Source: Pseudomonas fluorescens (lineage in GTDB: Bacteria; Pseudomonadota; Gammaproteobacteria; Pseudomonadales; Pseudomonadaceae). From it: DNA of 64,000 bases. The notes under the pieces were generated by a model that did no database searches, was not told where the DNA came from, and saw nothing but the letters and a program-made list of their open reading frames with translations. The translations under genes were made by a program, and so were the position numbers. Where the stretch lies: the NCBI RefSeq assembly GCF_001902145.1, contig NZ_MRST01000025.1, positions 613,706 to 677,705 of the forward strand, given 5' to 3'. This document shows, one piece after another, positions 35,145 to 43,144 of this stretch (positions are counted from its first letter, which is position 1; each line of letters begins with the position of its first letter).

Positions 35145-35825
35145 ATGACCTTGCAGATCGGCTTTCTGTTGTTCCCCGGCATCCAGCAACTGGACCTTAC
35201 CGGCCCCTATGATGTCCTCGGTTCGCTGCCAGACGTGAAGCTGCACCTTGTGTGGAAAGACCTCGCGCCGATCACCTCCAGCACTGGCCTGGTGTTCACG
35301 CCGACCATCACGTATGCCGACTGCCCGAACCTGGATGTGCTTTGCGTACCCGGCGGCGCCGGTGTGGGCCCATTGATGGAAGACTCGCAAACCCTGGATT
35401 TCCTCAAGGCCCAGGCACAGACAGCACGCTACATGACCTCGGTGTGCACCGGCTCACTGGTATTGGGCGCGGCAGGGTTGCTACGCGGTCGCAAGGCCAC
35501 CACCCACTGGGCCTACCACGACCTGCTCGCCCCGCTCGGTGCCATCCCCGTACAGGAACGTGTGGTGCGTGACGGCAACCTGTTGACCGGCGGCGGGATC
35601 ACCGCCGGTATCGACTTTGCCCTGACCCTGGCAGCAGAGTTGTACAGCGAAGCGGCGGCGCAACTGGTGCAGTTGCAGATCGAATACGCGCCGGCCCCAC
35701 CGTTTGACTCAGGCCGCCCGGAGACCGCGCCCAGGCATGTGCGGGAGGAAGCCAACAAGCGCACGGTGGAGTCACGCAGAGTGCGTGGAGAGATTGTTGC
35801 GCGGGCGGCTGCGCGGTTGGGGTGA
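35145..35825 (+). CDS. inhA: Isonitrile hydratase (DJ-1/PfpI family)
   Basis: A 226-residue DJ-1 superfamily protein nearly colinear with Pseudomonas putida isonitrile hydratase InhA, which converts isonitriles to N-substituted formamides. The start (LQIGFLLFPGIQQLDLTGPY) with Asp17, and the nucleophile elbow SVCTGSLVLG with Cys101, are conserved. The ATG follows TCGGAG. The adjacent divergent GlxA-type regulator shares the fold, suggesting a sensor-enzyme pair evolved from one another. Confidence 0.88.
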   Translation: MTLQIGFLLFPGIQQLDLTGPYDVLGSLPDVKLHLVWKDLAPITSSTGLVFTPTITYADCPNLDVLCVPGGAGVGPLMEDSQTLDFLKAQAQTARYMTSVCTGSLVLGAAGLLRGRKATTHWAYHDLLAPLGAIPVQERVVRDGNLLTGGGITAGIDFALTLAAELYSEAAAQLVQLQIEYAPAPPFDSGRPETAPRHVREEANKRTVESRRVRGEIVARAAARLG

Positions 35826-35835
35826 ATGTTCATCC

Positions 35836-36332
35836 GTGGCGAGGGAGCTTGCTCCCGTTGAGGCGCGAAGCGGCCTGTCCGGTTGTAGCCGACAGTAACC
35901 ACGATGCGAAGCGAGTCGCTCTTGATCTTGATCTGCTTTTGATCTCAGGCGCCCCGTTAAACCACGCTGGCCGGAATTCGACAGGGATTTGGGGGGTAAA
36001 CCGGCAGGGATGCCGGTTTAGCCGCCCCGCGCCATGGATGGCGCGTGGCGGCGGCCCCCCAAATCACTGGCGAATTACGGGCACACCGAGCCTGGGCGAG
36101 GTGCCGAGTGGTGGGGCAAGAGCCCTTTGGTTACTTTGGGGCTTTTTTCCAAAGTGACCCGCCGTCAGGGCGGAACCCTAAGTGGCCGTTACCGCAGGAA
36201 TGGATATGTACTCGTTATAACAGCGTCGACTGTCAGGCCGTCTTCGCAGGCAAGCCAGCTCCCACATTTAGACCGTGGGGTGTCAGGTAGATGAGCATCG
36301 GCTGTCGTCACGGGAGCAAGCTCCCTCGCCAC
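35836..36332. repeat. Composite of interspersed repeats between two outer REP palindromes
   Basis: The 537-base gap between inhA and the LysE gene contains no gene. Its outer parts are inverse REP copies, GTGGCGAGGGAGCTTGCTCC at 35836 and GGAGCAAGCTCCCTCGCCAC at 36313-36332. Inside is a segment from about 35890 to 36210 with several hairpins (ACCGGCAGGGATGCCGGTTT; CGCGCCATGGATGGCGCG) and the block TTGGTTACTTTGGGGCTTTT, which I recognise as a dispersed intergenic repeat of P. fluorescens-type genomes. A third REP variant, CGCAGGCAAGCCAGCTCCCA, lies at 36246-36265. Confidence 0.75.
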
Positions 36333-36362
36333 AAAGAAACTTGCTTGGCTTCCGGCGTGGCT

Positions 36363-36992
36363 TCAGGCAGGACGCGACATCACCGCCAAGCGCACGGCCA
36401 ACGCCATCAGCACCGCCGCCAAGCCCCACTTCTGCAGCCAGGCGCTTTTTGTGCGTTTGGCGAAGAAGCGGCTGAGCGCCCCGCCAAACAGGCCCAGCAG
36501 CACATGAAACACGCTCGCGATCAACGTCAACACACCGCCCAGCACCATCAATTGCAAGGCGATAGGCCCCGCCTCGGGCCGCACAAACTGTGGCAGGAAC
36601 ACCATGAAAAACAACAACGCCTTGGGGTTGAGCAAACTGTTGAGCATGGCCTGCACAAACACCCGCCCCAAAGCCTCGCGGCGCACGGGAGCAGTGTCCA
36701 GGCCGGAGCGCTTCTGCAAGGTTTTAAAGACCAGCCACAGCAGGTAGATCACACCCGCATAGCGGATCAGGTCGAATGCTGGCGGCCAGCTGGCGACCAA
36801 CGCCGTCACCCCCATGGCGGTCAACGCTGTCAGCAACAGGTCGGCCACGCCAATGCCCAGGGCCGAAGCAACGCCGCCGCGCCAGCCATGGGTGACACCC
36901 TGACTGATGACAAACGCCATGTTCGGCCCCGGTGACAGCAACAACAGCAACACAGCGCCGGAAAAAACGCCGAGTGTGACAAGACTGATCAT
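36363..36992 (-). CDS. LysE/RhtB family exporter
   Basis: A 209-residue inner-membrane protein with six hydrophobic helices. The LysE/RhtB signature LLLLSPGPNMAFVISQGVTHG follows the first helix, and NPKALLFFMVFLPQF is in the middle. These export amino acids, homoserine lactones or related compounds; the specific substrate cannot be told. It is divergent from the second sigma factor gene, with about 160 bases between. Confidence 0.88.
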   Translation of the reverse strand: MISLVTLGVFSGAVLLLLLSPGPNMAFVISQGVTHGWRGGVASALGIGVADLLLTALTAMGVTALVASWPPAFDLIRYAGVIYLLWLVFKTLQKRSGLDTAPVRREALGRVFVQAMLNSLLNPKALLFFMVFLPQFVRPEAGPIALQLMVLGGVLTLIASVFHVLLGLFGGALSRFFAKRTKSAWLQKWGLAAVLMALAVRLAVMSRPA

Positions 36993-37119
36993 GGTTGAAC
37001 CGTCCGCTGGAAAAAATCCAGATTAATCGGCGCTTGCAGCCCCTACAAAAAATTGTGCTGGATACATTGCTCACGCAGCGAACCCAGTGATTGCTCAATG
37101 CCACAACCAACGTCTAGAA

Positions 37120-37138
37120 TGCGAAACATTATCAATTA
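37120..37138. promoter_or_regulatory. Fur-box-like site upstream of the second sigma factor
   Basis: On the minus strand this region contains TTGATAATGTTTCGCATT; the half-site GATAATG matches the Fur consensus but the other half is poor. It lies 17 bases before the sigma factor ATG. Confidence 0.45.
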
Positions 37139-37154
37139 AGCCTGCTGCGCCAGG

Positions 37155-37676
37155 ATGACCATGTCGAGCGATCACCCACTGGACCCAACTGCCATCGGCC
37201 AGCTTTACCAGGCCCACCATTCCTGGCTGCGGGGCTGGTTGAGCCGGCGCACGGGCTGCCATGAGCGCGCAGCTGACCTCGCGCAGGACACCTTCGTGCG
37301 CCTGCTCAACGCGCGTCAGCAACAGACTTTGCAGCAGCCGCGCGCGTATCTGAGCAGCATCGCGCGCAGCTTGATGATCGACCAATACCGGCGCCGCGAA
37401 CTGGAACGCGCCTACCTGGAAAGCCTGACGCACTTCCCGCAAGTAGAGGTGCCGAGCGAAGAAACAAAGCGGCTGATCCTCGACAGCCTGGAACGCATTG
37501 ACCGTTTGCTCGACCAGCTCAAGCCGAGGGTGCGCGAGGCGTTCCTGTTGGCCCAATTGGACGGCCTGACCTGCCCGCAGATCGCCTTGCGCCTGGGCGT
37601 GTCCAAGGCAACGGTGGAACGCGACCTGTCCAAGGCGCTGCACGCCTGTTACCGGTTGCGCTATGCCGAATTCTGA
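37155..37676 (+). CDS. FecI-like iron-starvation ECF sigma factor
   Basis: A 173-residue ECF sigma factor. Region 2 contains RAADLAQDTFVRLL and QPRAYLSSIARSLMIDQYRR; region 4 contains LKPRVREAFLLAQLDGLTCP and RLGVSKATVERDLSKAL. It forms a cell-surface signalling set with the FecR-like gene, which it overlaps by 14 bases, and with the TonB receptor downstream. ATG 37161 is an alternative start two codons on. Clearly distinct from the fecI product 7 kb away. Confidence 0.9.
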   Translation: MTMSSDHPLDPTAIGQLYQAHHSWLRGWLSRRTGCHERAADLAQDTFVRLLNARQQQTLQQPRAYLSSIARSLMIDQYRRRELERAYLESLTHFPQVEVPSEETKRLILDSLERIDRLLDQLKPRVREAFLLAQLDGLTCPQIALRLGVSKATVERDLSKALHACYRLRYAEF

Positions 37677-38613
37677 CCCGCGCCTGGTCGACCAGGCCAT
37701 CGAGTGGATGATCAAGCTGCGCTATAACACCGCTGACGACGCCGCCACCGCGGCCTTTGACCAGTGGCTGCACACCAGCGAGGCGCATCAACAGGCGTGG
37801 CAACGGGTCGCCACCATGAATGACGATTTCAACCACTTGCCAGCGCATGTCAGTCGCCATGCACTCGACGGCGCACGCCAGCGCATCAGCCGTCGTGAAA
37901 GCCTGAAAATGCTCGGGCTGTTCGCCGGCGCCGCAGGTTTAGCCTGGCTGGGCCGCGACTACACGCCCCTGCCCGCCTTGATGGCGGACTACCGCACCTC
38001 CACTGGCGAGCGGCGCTGGGTAGCATTGGAGGATGGCAGCAAGGTCCAGCTCAACAGCGCCAGTGCCGTCGACATTACCTCCAGCGCCGAACAACGGCTG
38101 GTGAACCTGCGCCAGGGTGAAATATTGATCAATACCGGCGCCGACCAACGCCCGCTGTGGGTGCATACCCGCGACGGTTACCTGCGCGCCCTCGGCACAC
38201 GCTTGCTGGTGCGCGAAGAACCCCAGGGCACCCTGCTGGCCGTACAACAGGGTGCGGTGGCGGTGTTTGCCGATCGCCATGACGGCGCCGCACGCCAGGT
38301 GATCAAGCCTGGGGAACAGGTGATGTTCAACCGCAGCGACATTCGCCCGTCCCCCAACAACGGCCTGGACCCCTGGGCCTGGAGTGACGGCGTGATCAGC
38401 GCCCACAACATGCGCCTGGACGACTTCCTGGCCGAACTGGGCCGCTATCGCAATGGGTTGCTGCGTTGCAGCGAAGCCGTGGCAGGGTTGCGGGTTTCGG
38501 GCACTTACCAACTGGATGACACCGACCAGGTGCTCAAGTTGGTCACTCAATCGCTGGCGATCGATGTGACCTACCGCAGCCGCTACTGGGTAACCGTCTC
38601 CGCTCGGGTGTGA
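37663..38613 (+). CDS. FecR-like anti-sigma/signal transducer
   Basis: A 316-residue FecR-family protein. The N-terminal DUF4880-type segment includes DQAIEWMIKLRYNTADDAA and FDQWLHTSEAHQQAWQRV; a membrane helix lies at about 84-100 (MLGLFAGAAGLAWLG); the periplasmic FecR domain follows (VALEDGSKVQLNSASAVD, LGTRLLVREE, MRLDDFLAELGRYRNG). It couples the receptor encoded at 38717 to the sigma factor. Confidence 0.9.
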   Translation: MPNSDPRLVDQAIEWMIKLRYNTADDAATAAFDQWLHTSEAHQQAWQRVATMNDDFNHLPAHVSRHALDGARQRISRRESLKMLGLFAGAAGLAWLGRDYTPLPALMADYRTSTGERRWVALEDGSKVQLNSASAVDITSSAEQRLVNLRQGEILINTGADQRPLWVHTRDGYLRALGTRLLVREEPQGTLLAVQQGAVAVFADRHDGAARQVIKPGEQVMFNRSDIRPSPNNGLDPWAWSDGVISAHNMRLDDFLAELGRYRNGLLRCSEAVAGLRVSGTYQLDDTDQVLKLVTQSLAIDVTYRSRYWVTVSARV

Positions 38614-38625
38614 CGGGCAAAAATA

Positions 38626-38644
38626 AATGAGGTGAATTCTCATT
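38626..38644 (+). promoter_or_regulatory. Fur box upstream of the siderophore receptor
   Basis: AATGAGGTGAATTCTCATT is a good inverted repeat, AATGAG/CTCATT, of Fur-box type, 13 bases after the fecR-like stop and 72 bases before the receptor ATG. It implies direct iron control of the receptor besides control through the sigma factor. Confidence 0.65.
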
Positions 38645-38716
38645 GCCATTCGACCTGTAAGGAAAGGCCGATCAACAGGCCGGTTTTGTCCACTTCCTTC
38701 AGGAGCATCCGCGGTC

Positions 38717-41203
38717 ATGCAAGCGTTCCCCTCCAAACGTTCTCCCCTCAGACACGCCATCAATGCCACCCTTCTTGGCGCGTGTGTGGCGGCCAGCGCC
38801 TTGCCGTATACCGCAACCGCCCAGGAACCCGGCAGCGAGCGCCAGGCCCGCGCCTGGAACATTGCCCCTGGCCCTCTGGCGGGCGCCCTTGATCAGTTTG
38901 CGCGGCAGGCCGGCATCAGCCTGTCGTATGACGCAGGCAGCGTAGCCGGCAAAAGCAGTGCTGGGCTGAGCGGCACCCTGGAACCACAACAGGCCCTGAG
39001 TCGACTGCTTCAAGGCCAGGGTTTGCAAGCTCAAAGCCAGGGTCCGAATGCTTGGTTACTGTTGCCCCAACAGGCCGCCAACTCGGCGCTGAACCTGGGC
39101 GCCACCACCATCACCGGAGAGCGTCTGGGCGCCACCACCGAAGGCAGCGGCTCCTACACCACCGGCGCGGTGACCATCGGCAAGGGCGAACACAGCCTGC
39201 GACGCACGCCGCAATCGGTGAGCGTGATGACCCGCAAGCTGATGGATGACCAGAACATCACCACCATCGACCAATTGCTGGAGCGCACCCCGGGGATCAC
39301 CAGCTACGAGTCGCCCATGGGCGGCAAGTATTTTTACTCCCGGGGCTTCAAGATGCTCGGCCAGTACCAGTTCGATGGTGTGCCGCTGGACATCGGCAAA
39401 GACTACATCCAGGCCGACAGTTTCAGCGCGAACATGGCGATCTATGATCGGGTGGAAGTCCTCAAGGGCGCTGCTGGCATGCTCAAGGGCGCCGGTACGG
39501 CCAGTGGTGCGGTGAACTTCGTGCGCAAGCGGCCCCAGGACAAGCCCACCACCAGTCTTGGCCTGTCAGCGGGCACCTGGGATAACTACCACGCCGAACT
39601 CGACACCGGCGGCCCGTTGAATGACAGCGGCACGGTGCGTGGCCGCGCGGCGGTCAGTCAACAGAATCGCGGTTCCTACATGGACCTTGCCAAGCGTCAG
39701 GACCAAGCGTTTTACGCAGCCCTGGACATGGATGTCAGCCCTGACACCACCCTAGGCTTCGGTGCCAGCTATGAGGATGTCGACTCCACGCCGTGCTGGA
39801 GCGGCCTGCCGCGCTACCGCGACGGCAAAAGCCTCGGCCTGAGCCGCTCCACCTGCCTGGGCCAGGCCTGGAACGATTGGCAAAGCCAGCGCACCACGCT
39901 GTTCGCCGATATGACCCATCACTTCAATGACAACTGGAAGCTCAAAGTCAGCGCCGTGCACAGCCGCAACCTGCAAGACATCAAATATGCCGCCAGCGAA
40001 AGCACCGTGGACTATGGCAACCCGGCCCCAACGCTCACCAGCTACGCGGCATTGTTGGACTACGATCACAAGGACTACGGCCTGGATGCCTATGTCGACG
40101 GTCAGTTTGAAGCCTTTGGCCTGCAACATGAGCTGATCCTCGGCGCCAACGGCAGTCGTGGCACTCAGGACGATGTCTATGCGATCCGCAATCTGCCCCA
40201 GCGCCAAAGCGTTTTCAACCCCAACCACCACTTCCCGGAACCTGCCGACGATACGTTCTGGCCCAACATGTACCGTGGCGGCACGGTCAAGGAAACCGCC
40301 ACCCAATACGGCGCCTACGCCACCTTGCGCCTGCGCCTGGCCGAACCGTTGATGCTGGTGCTCGGCAGTCGCGTCAGTTGGTACGAAAACCGCCGCGAGT
40401 CCTTGAACCTGGCGTGGGGCGAGTGGGCCGACCAGGACGCACGCACCAAGGAAACCGGGGTAGTCACGCCGTTTGCCGCATTGATCTATGACCTCAATGA
40501 CAACCTCTCGGTGTACACCAGCTACGCCGATATCTTCCAGCCGCAAAGCTCCTACGCCACAGTCAGCGGTTCGGCCCTGAAGCCGAAAGTGGGCGAGAAC
40601 TATGAGTTGGGCATCAAGGGCGAATGGTTTGACGGGCGCCTGAACAGCTCCGTGGCGCTGTTTCGCGCCATCGAAAAAAACGCCGCCCAAACCGATTTCG
40701 AGACCCGCTGCGGCAGTTCCTCGGACGGCTACTGCTATACCGACACGGGCAAAGTGCGCGCCCAAGGCGTGGAAGCCGAACTGAGCGGTGCACTGCTTGA
40801 ACGCTTGCAAGTATTCGGCGGCTATACCTACACGCAAACCAAAACCCTGAAGAACATCGATAGCAATGCCGAAGGCGCGGTCTCTAACACCTACGTACCC
40901 CGGCATATGCTCAGGGTGTGGGGCGACTATCAGTTGGACGGCGCGCTTTCGAAATGGACCGTCGGCGCAGGGGTCAACGCCCAAAGCAGCAACTACCGGC
41001 TGCAGACCATCAAACTGGAACAGGCCGGCTATGCATTGTGGAATGCGCGCCTGGCGTATCAGGTGGACGACACCTGGACGGTGGCGATCAACGGTAACAA
41101 CCTGTTCGATAAAAATTACTACCAGACCGTGGGCACCTCAGGCTGGGGTAATCTCTATGGAGAGCCGCGTAACCTTACGCTGAGCCTCAAAGGCAACTTC
41201 TAA
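38717..41203 (+). CDS. TonB-dependent siderophore receptor with STN signalling domain
   Basis: An 828-residue outer-membrane transducer receptor. Signal peptide about 1-36 (VAASALPYTATAQ). STN domain about 40-115 (AWNIAPGPLAGALDQFARQA). The plug runs from about 140 with LRRTPQSVSVMTRKLMDDQN, FDGVPLDIGK and VEVLKGAAGMLKGAGTASGAVNF; the barrel ends in NLFDKNYYQTVG and terminal Phe. It is nearest in pattern to FhuE/FpvA-type hydroxamate or mixed siderophore receptors, so a foreign siderophore is the likely ligand; which one cannot be read from sequence. It is controlled by the adjacent sigma/anti-sigma pair. Confidence 0.85.
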   Translation: MQAFPSKRSPLRHAINATLLGACVAASALPYTATAQEPGSERQARAWNIAPGPLAGALDQFARQAGISLSYDAGSVAGKSSAGLSGTLEPQQALSRLLQGQGLQAQSQGPNAWLLLPQQAANSALNLGATTITGERLGATTEGSGSYTTGAVTIGKGEHSLRRTPQSVSVMTRKLMDDQNITTIDQLLERTPGITSYESPMGGKYFYSRGFKMLGQYQFDGVPLDIGKDYIQADSFSANMAIYDRVEVLKGAAGMLKGAGTASGAVNFVRKRPQDKPTTSLGLSAGTWDNYHAELDTGGPLNDSGTVRGRAAVSQQNRGSYMDLAKRQDQAFYAALDMDVSPDTTLGFGASYEDVDSTPCWSGLPRYRDGKSLGLSRSTCLGQAWNDWQSQRTTLFADMTHHFNDNWKLKVSAVHSRNLQDIKYAASESTVDYGNPAPTLTSYAALLDYDHKDYGLDAYVDGQFEAFGLQHELILGANGSRGTQDDVYAIRNLPQRQSVFNPNHHFPEPADDTFWPNMYRGGTVKETATQYGAYATLRLRLAEPLMLVLGSRVSWYENRRESLNLAWGEWADQDARTKETGVVTPFAALIYDLNDNLSVYTSYADIFQPQSSYATVSGSALKPKVGENYELGIKGEWFDGRLNSSVALFRAIEKNAAQTDFETRCGSSSDGYCYTDTGKVRAQGVEAELSGALLERLQVFGGYTYTQTKTLKNIDSNAEGAVSNTYVPRHMLRVWGDYQLDGALSKWTVGAGVNAQSSNYRLQTIKLEQAGYALWNARLAYQVDDTWTVAINGNNLFDKNYYQTVGTSGWGNLYGEPRNLTLSLKGNF

Positions 41204-41230
41204 GCACCGCACATCCCCTTCCTGCCCTCC

Positions 41231-41330
41231 TGTAGGAGCGAGCTTGCTCGCGAAAAACGTCAACGATAACGCGTGCTTCCTGAATAAACGCGGCGTCTGT
41301 GAGTTTTTCGCGAGCAAGCTCGCTCCTACA
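41231..41330. repeat. REPIN C
   Basis: A 100-base REPIN in inverse orientation to REPIN B and almost identical to it in arms and spacer (shared ends TGTAGGAGCGAGCTTGCTCG). It lies 27 bases after the receptor stop, where it may serve as a transcript-end hairpin. Confidence 0.9.
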
Positions 41331-41704
41331 AAAAAGCCCCTCTTACAGCCGTCAAAAGCTTTTCGTCGCTGGCAGGCAAATACCTACGTTTGTTCCTACA
41401 CTGCAAAAAGCCATCATCGATTCTCGATTATTCTGAAAAACCCGCCATACACGTCAACAAACCGTCATATCATAAAGACATTGAGAGGGTCATCGAAGAA
41501 AAAGGACAAAAAGCCAAATCATTGACACAAATCCTCAAAAGCGCCACCATTTAGCCATCACCCAGTAAATGCCTGCGTCTAGACAGCCATTACGTATTAC
41601 CCAGCAACAGAAGTCGTTCGATTTGCATCACTTGTAAAGCACACATGCCTTATGGATGAGCAGACGAATAGGAACGTTCTGGTGGTGTATTGAGGATCTG
41701 ATTT
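41331..41704 (+). promoter_or_regulatory. psl promoter and leader region
   Basis: 374 bases that are noticeably AT-rich between the REPIN and pslA, without a credible gene. The promoter for the 15-kb psl operon must lie here. I could not assign sigma boxes securely. The last 60 bases hold three GGA motifs, including the ribosome binding site GAGGA of pslA, a layout often seen in Rsm-controlled leaders. Confidence 0.5.
41650..41659 (+). promoter_or_regulatory. Candidate RsmA/RsmE binding site in psl leader
   Basis: TTATGGATGA differs by one base from the (A/U)CANGGANG(U/A) binding motif of RsmA/RsmE. It lies about 46 bases before the pslA ATG. In P. aeruginosa psl translation is repressed by RsmA, so a conserved site would fit; this is inference. 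Confidence 0.35.
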
Positions 41705-43144
41705 ATGCGCGGTAAATCGTCGGTTGATAGCCTGTTCTTGACTCGCACCGGTTTCGTTGAGTTTTTTGTTGTTTTCGTAAAACTGCTTCACGGGCTGACC
41801 GCAATCTCGCCGGCGATCATCCTGCTGTTCTACCCGGACCCGGTCGCGGAACACATGCGCACTCACTATCTGGGCCTGCTGGCGTTCTTTGCGATCCTGA
41901 CCATTATCTTGTTCCAGGCCCTGGGGGTTTACTCCGATGACCTGTTCAGCAATCGCCTGCGTTTTCGCGTGATGCTGGTGGCCTGGGTCTCTGCATTTTG
42001 CATCCTGTTGTTCATGTACCAGATCCTGCTTCTGTTCCCGCAGTTGAGCCCACGCAACCTGGTGTTCTGGTTTTCCGCGAGCCTGCTGTTGTTTGGCCTG
42101 GAGCGGATACTGATGCTGCGCCTGTACCGCCATCTGATGGACAACGGCAAATTCCTCCAGCGCACCGTGATCCTGGGCTTTACCGATACGGCCGTGCATG
42201 TGGCTGAACACCTGTCGCGCAACAGTGATATCCGCTCCGGCCTCATCGGTTTTATCGACGACCGTACCGAGCGCATTCCCAAGGAGTTGAGCCGCCTGCC
42301 GTTGCTGGGCAATACCCGCGACCTGGAAAAGCTGATCCGCTCCGAACAGGTCAACCAGGTGATGATCACCCTGCCTTGGGCCGCCGAGCAGCGCATCAAC
42401 GGGCTGGTCAAGCGCCTGCGACAGATGTCGGTGAACGTCATGCTGGTGCCGGACATGGCCGCCCTGCGCTATGGCCATAACCGCATCACCGATGTGGGCG
42501 GCATCCTGATGTTCAACACCTCGCAGTTACCACTGCGGGGCTGGTCGCCCTTTATCAAGCGTTGCGAAGACCTGCTGCTGGCCAGCATCGGCCTGTTGCT
42601 GCTGTCGCCGGTGATGCTGGTGACGGCCATCGCGATCAAACTCGATTCCAAGGGCCCGGTGCTGTTTCGCCAGAAGCGCTTTGGCTACAACGACAACCTG
42701 ATCCGGGTGTTCAAGTTCCGCTCGATGTACGTCGAGCAGACCGACCTCAACGCCGAGCACCAGACCACGCGCCAGGACCCGCGCATCACTCGGGTCGGCA
42801 GGATCATCCGCAAAACCAGCATCGATGAGCTGCCCCAGCTGTTCAACGTACTGCTGGGCAATATGTCGATGGTTGGCCCGCGCCCCCACGCCACGGCCAC
42901 CAAGGCCGCCGGGATTCCGTTCGAGGAAGCGGTCAGCGAATACAGCTCGCGCCATCGGGTCAAGCCGGGCATCACCGGCTGGGCGCAGATCAATGGTTAT
43001 CGCGGCGAGACCGATACGCTGTTCAAGATTCAGAAACGGGTCGAATACGACCTGGAATACATCGCCAAATGGTCCGTGTGGCTGGACCTCTACATCGTTT
43101 TCATGACGGTCCCGGCCGTTCTTTCCACCAAGGAAGTCTATTGA
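41705..43144 (+). CDS. pslA: Undecaprenyl-phosphate glucose phosphotransferase PslA
   Basis: A 479-residue polyisoprenyl-phosphate hexose-1-phosphate transferase that starts repeat-unit synthesis on the lipid carrier. Four to five membrane helices lie in the first 140 residues, then a nucleotide-binding-like fold (VILGFTDTAVHVAEHL). The catalytic bacterial sugar transferase domain begins near 282 (FIKRCEDLLLASIGLLLLSP), with VFKFRSM, DELPQLFNVLLGNMSMVGPR and KPGITGWAQINGYRGET. First gene of the psl operon; GAGGA precedes the start. Its stop overlaps the pslB start by one base (TGATG). Confidence 0.93.
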   Translation: MRGKSSVDSLFLTRTGFVEFFVVFVKLLHGLTAISPAIILLFYPDPVAEHMRTHYLGLLAFFAILTIILFQALGVYSDDLFSNRLRFRVMLVAWVSAFCILLFMYQILLLFPQLSPRNLVFWFSASLLLFGLERILMLRLYRHLMDNGKFLQRTVILGFTDTAVHVAEHLSRNSDIRSGLIGFIDDRTERIPKELSRLPLLGNTRDLEKLIRSEQVNQVMITLPWAAEQRINGLVKRLRQMSVNVMLVPDMAALRYGHNRITDVGGILMFNTSQLPLRGWSPFIKRCEDLLLASIGLLLLSPVMLVTAIAIKLDSKGPVLFRQKRFGYNDNLIRVFKFRSMYVEQTDLNAEHQTTRQDPRITRVGRIIRKTSIDELPQLFNVLLGNMSMVGPRPHATATKAAGIPFEEAVSEYSSRHRVKPGITGWAQINGYRGETDTLFKIQKRVEYDLEYIAKWSVWLDLYIVFMTVPAVLSTKEVY

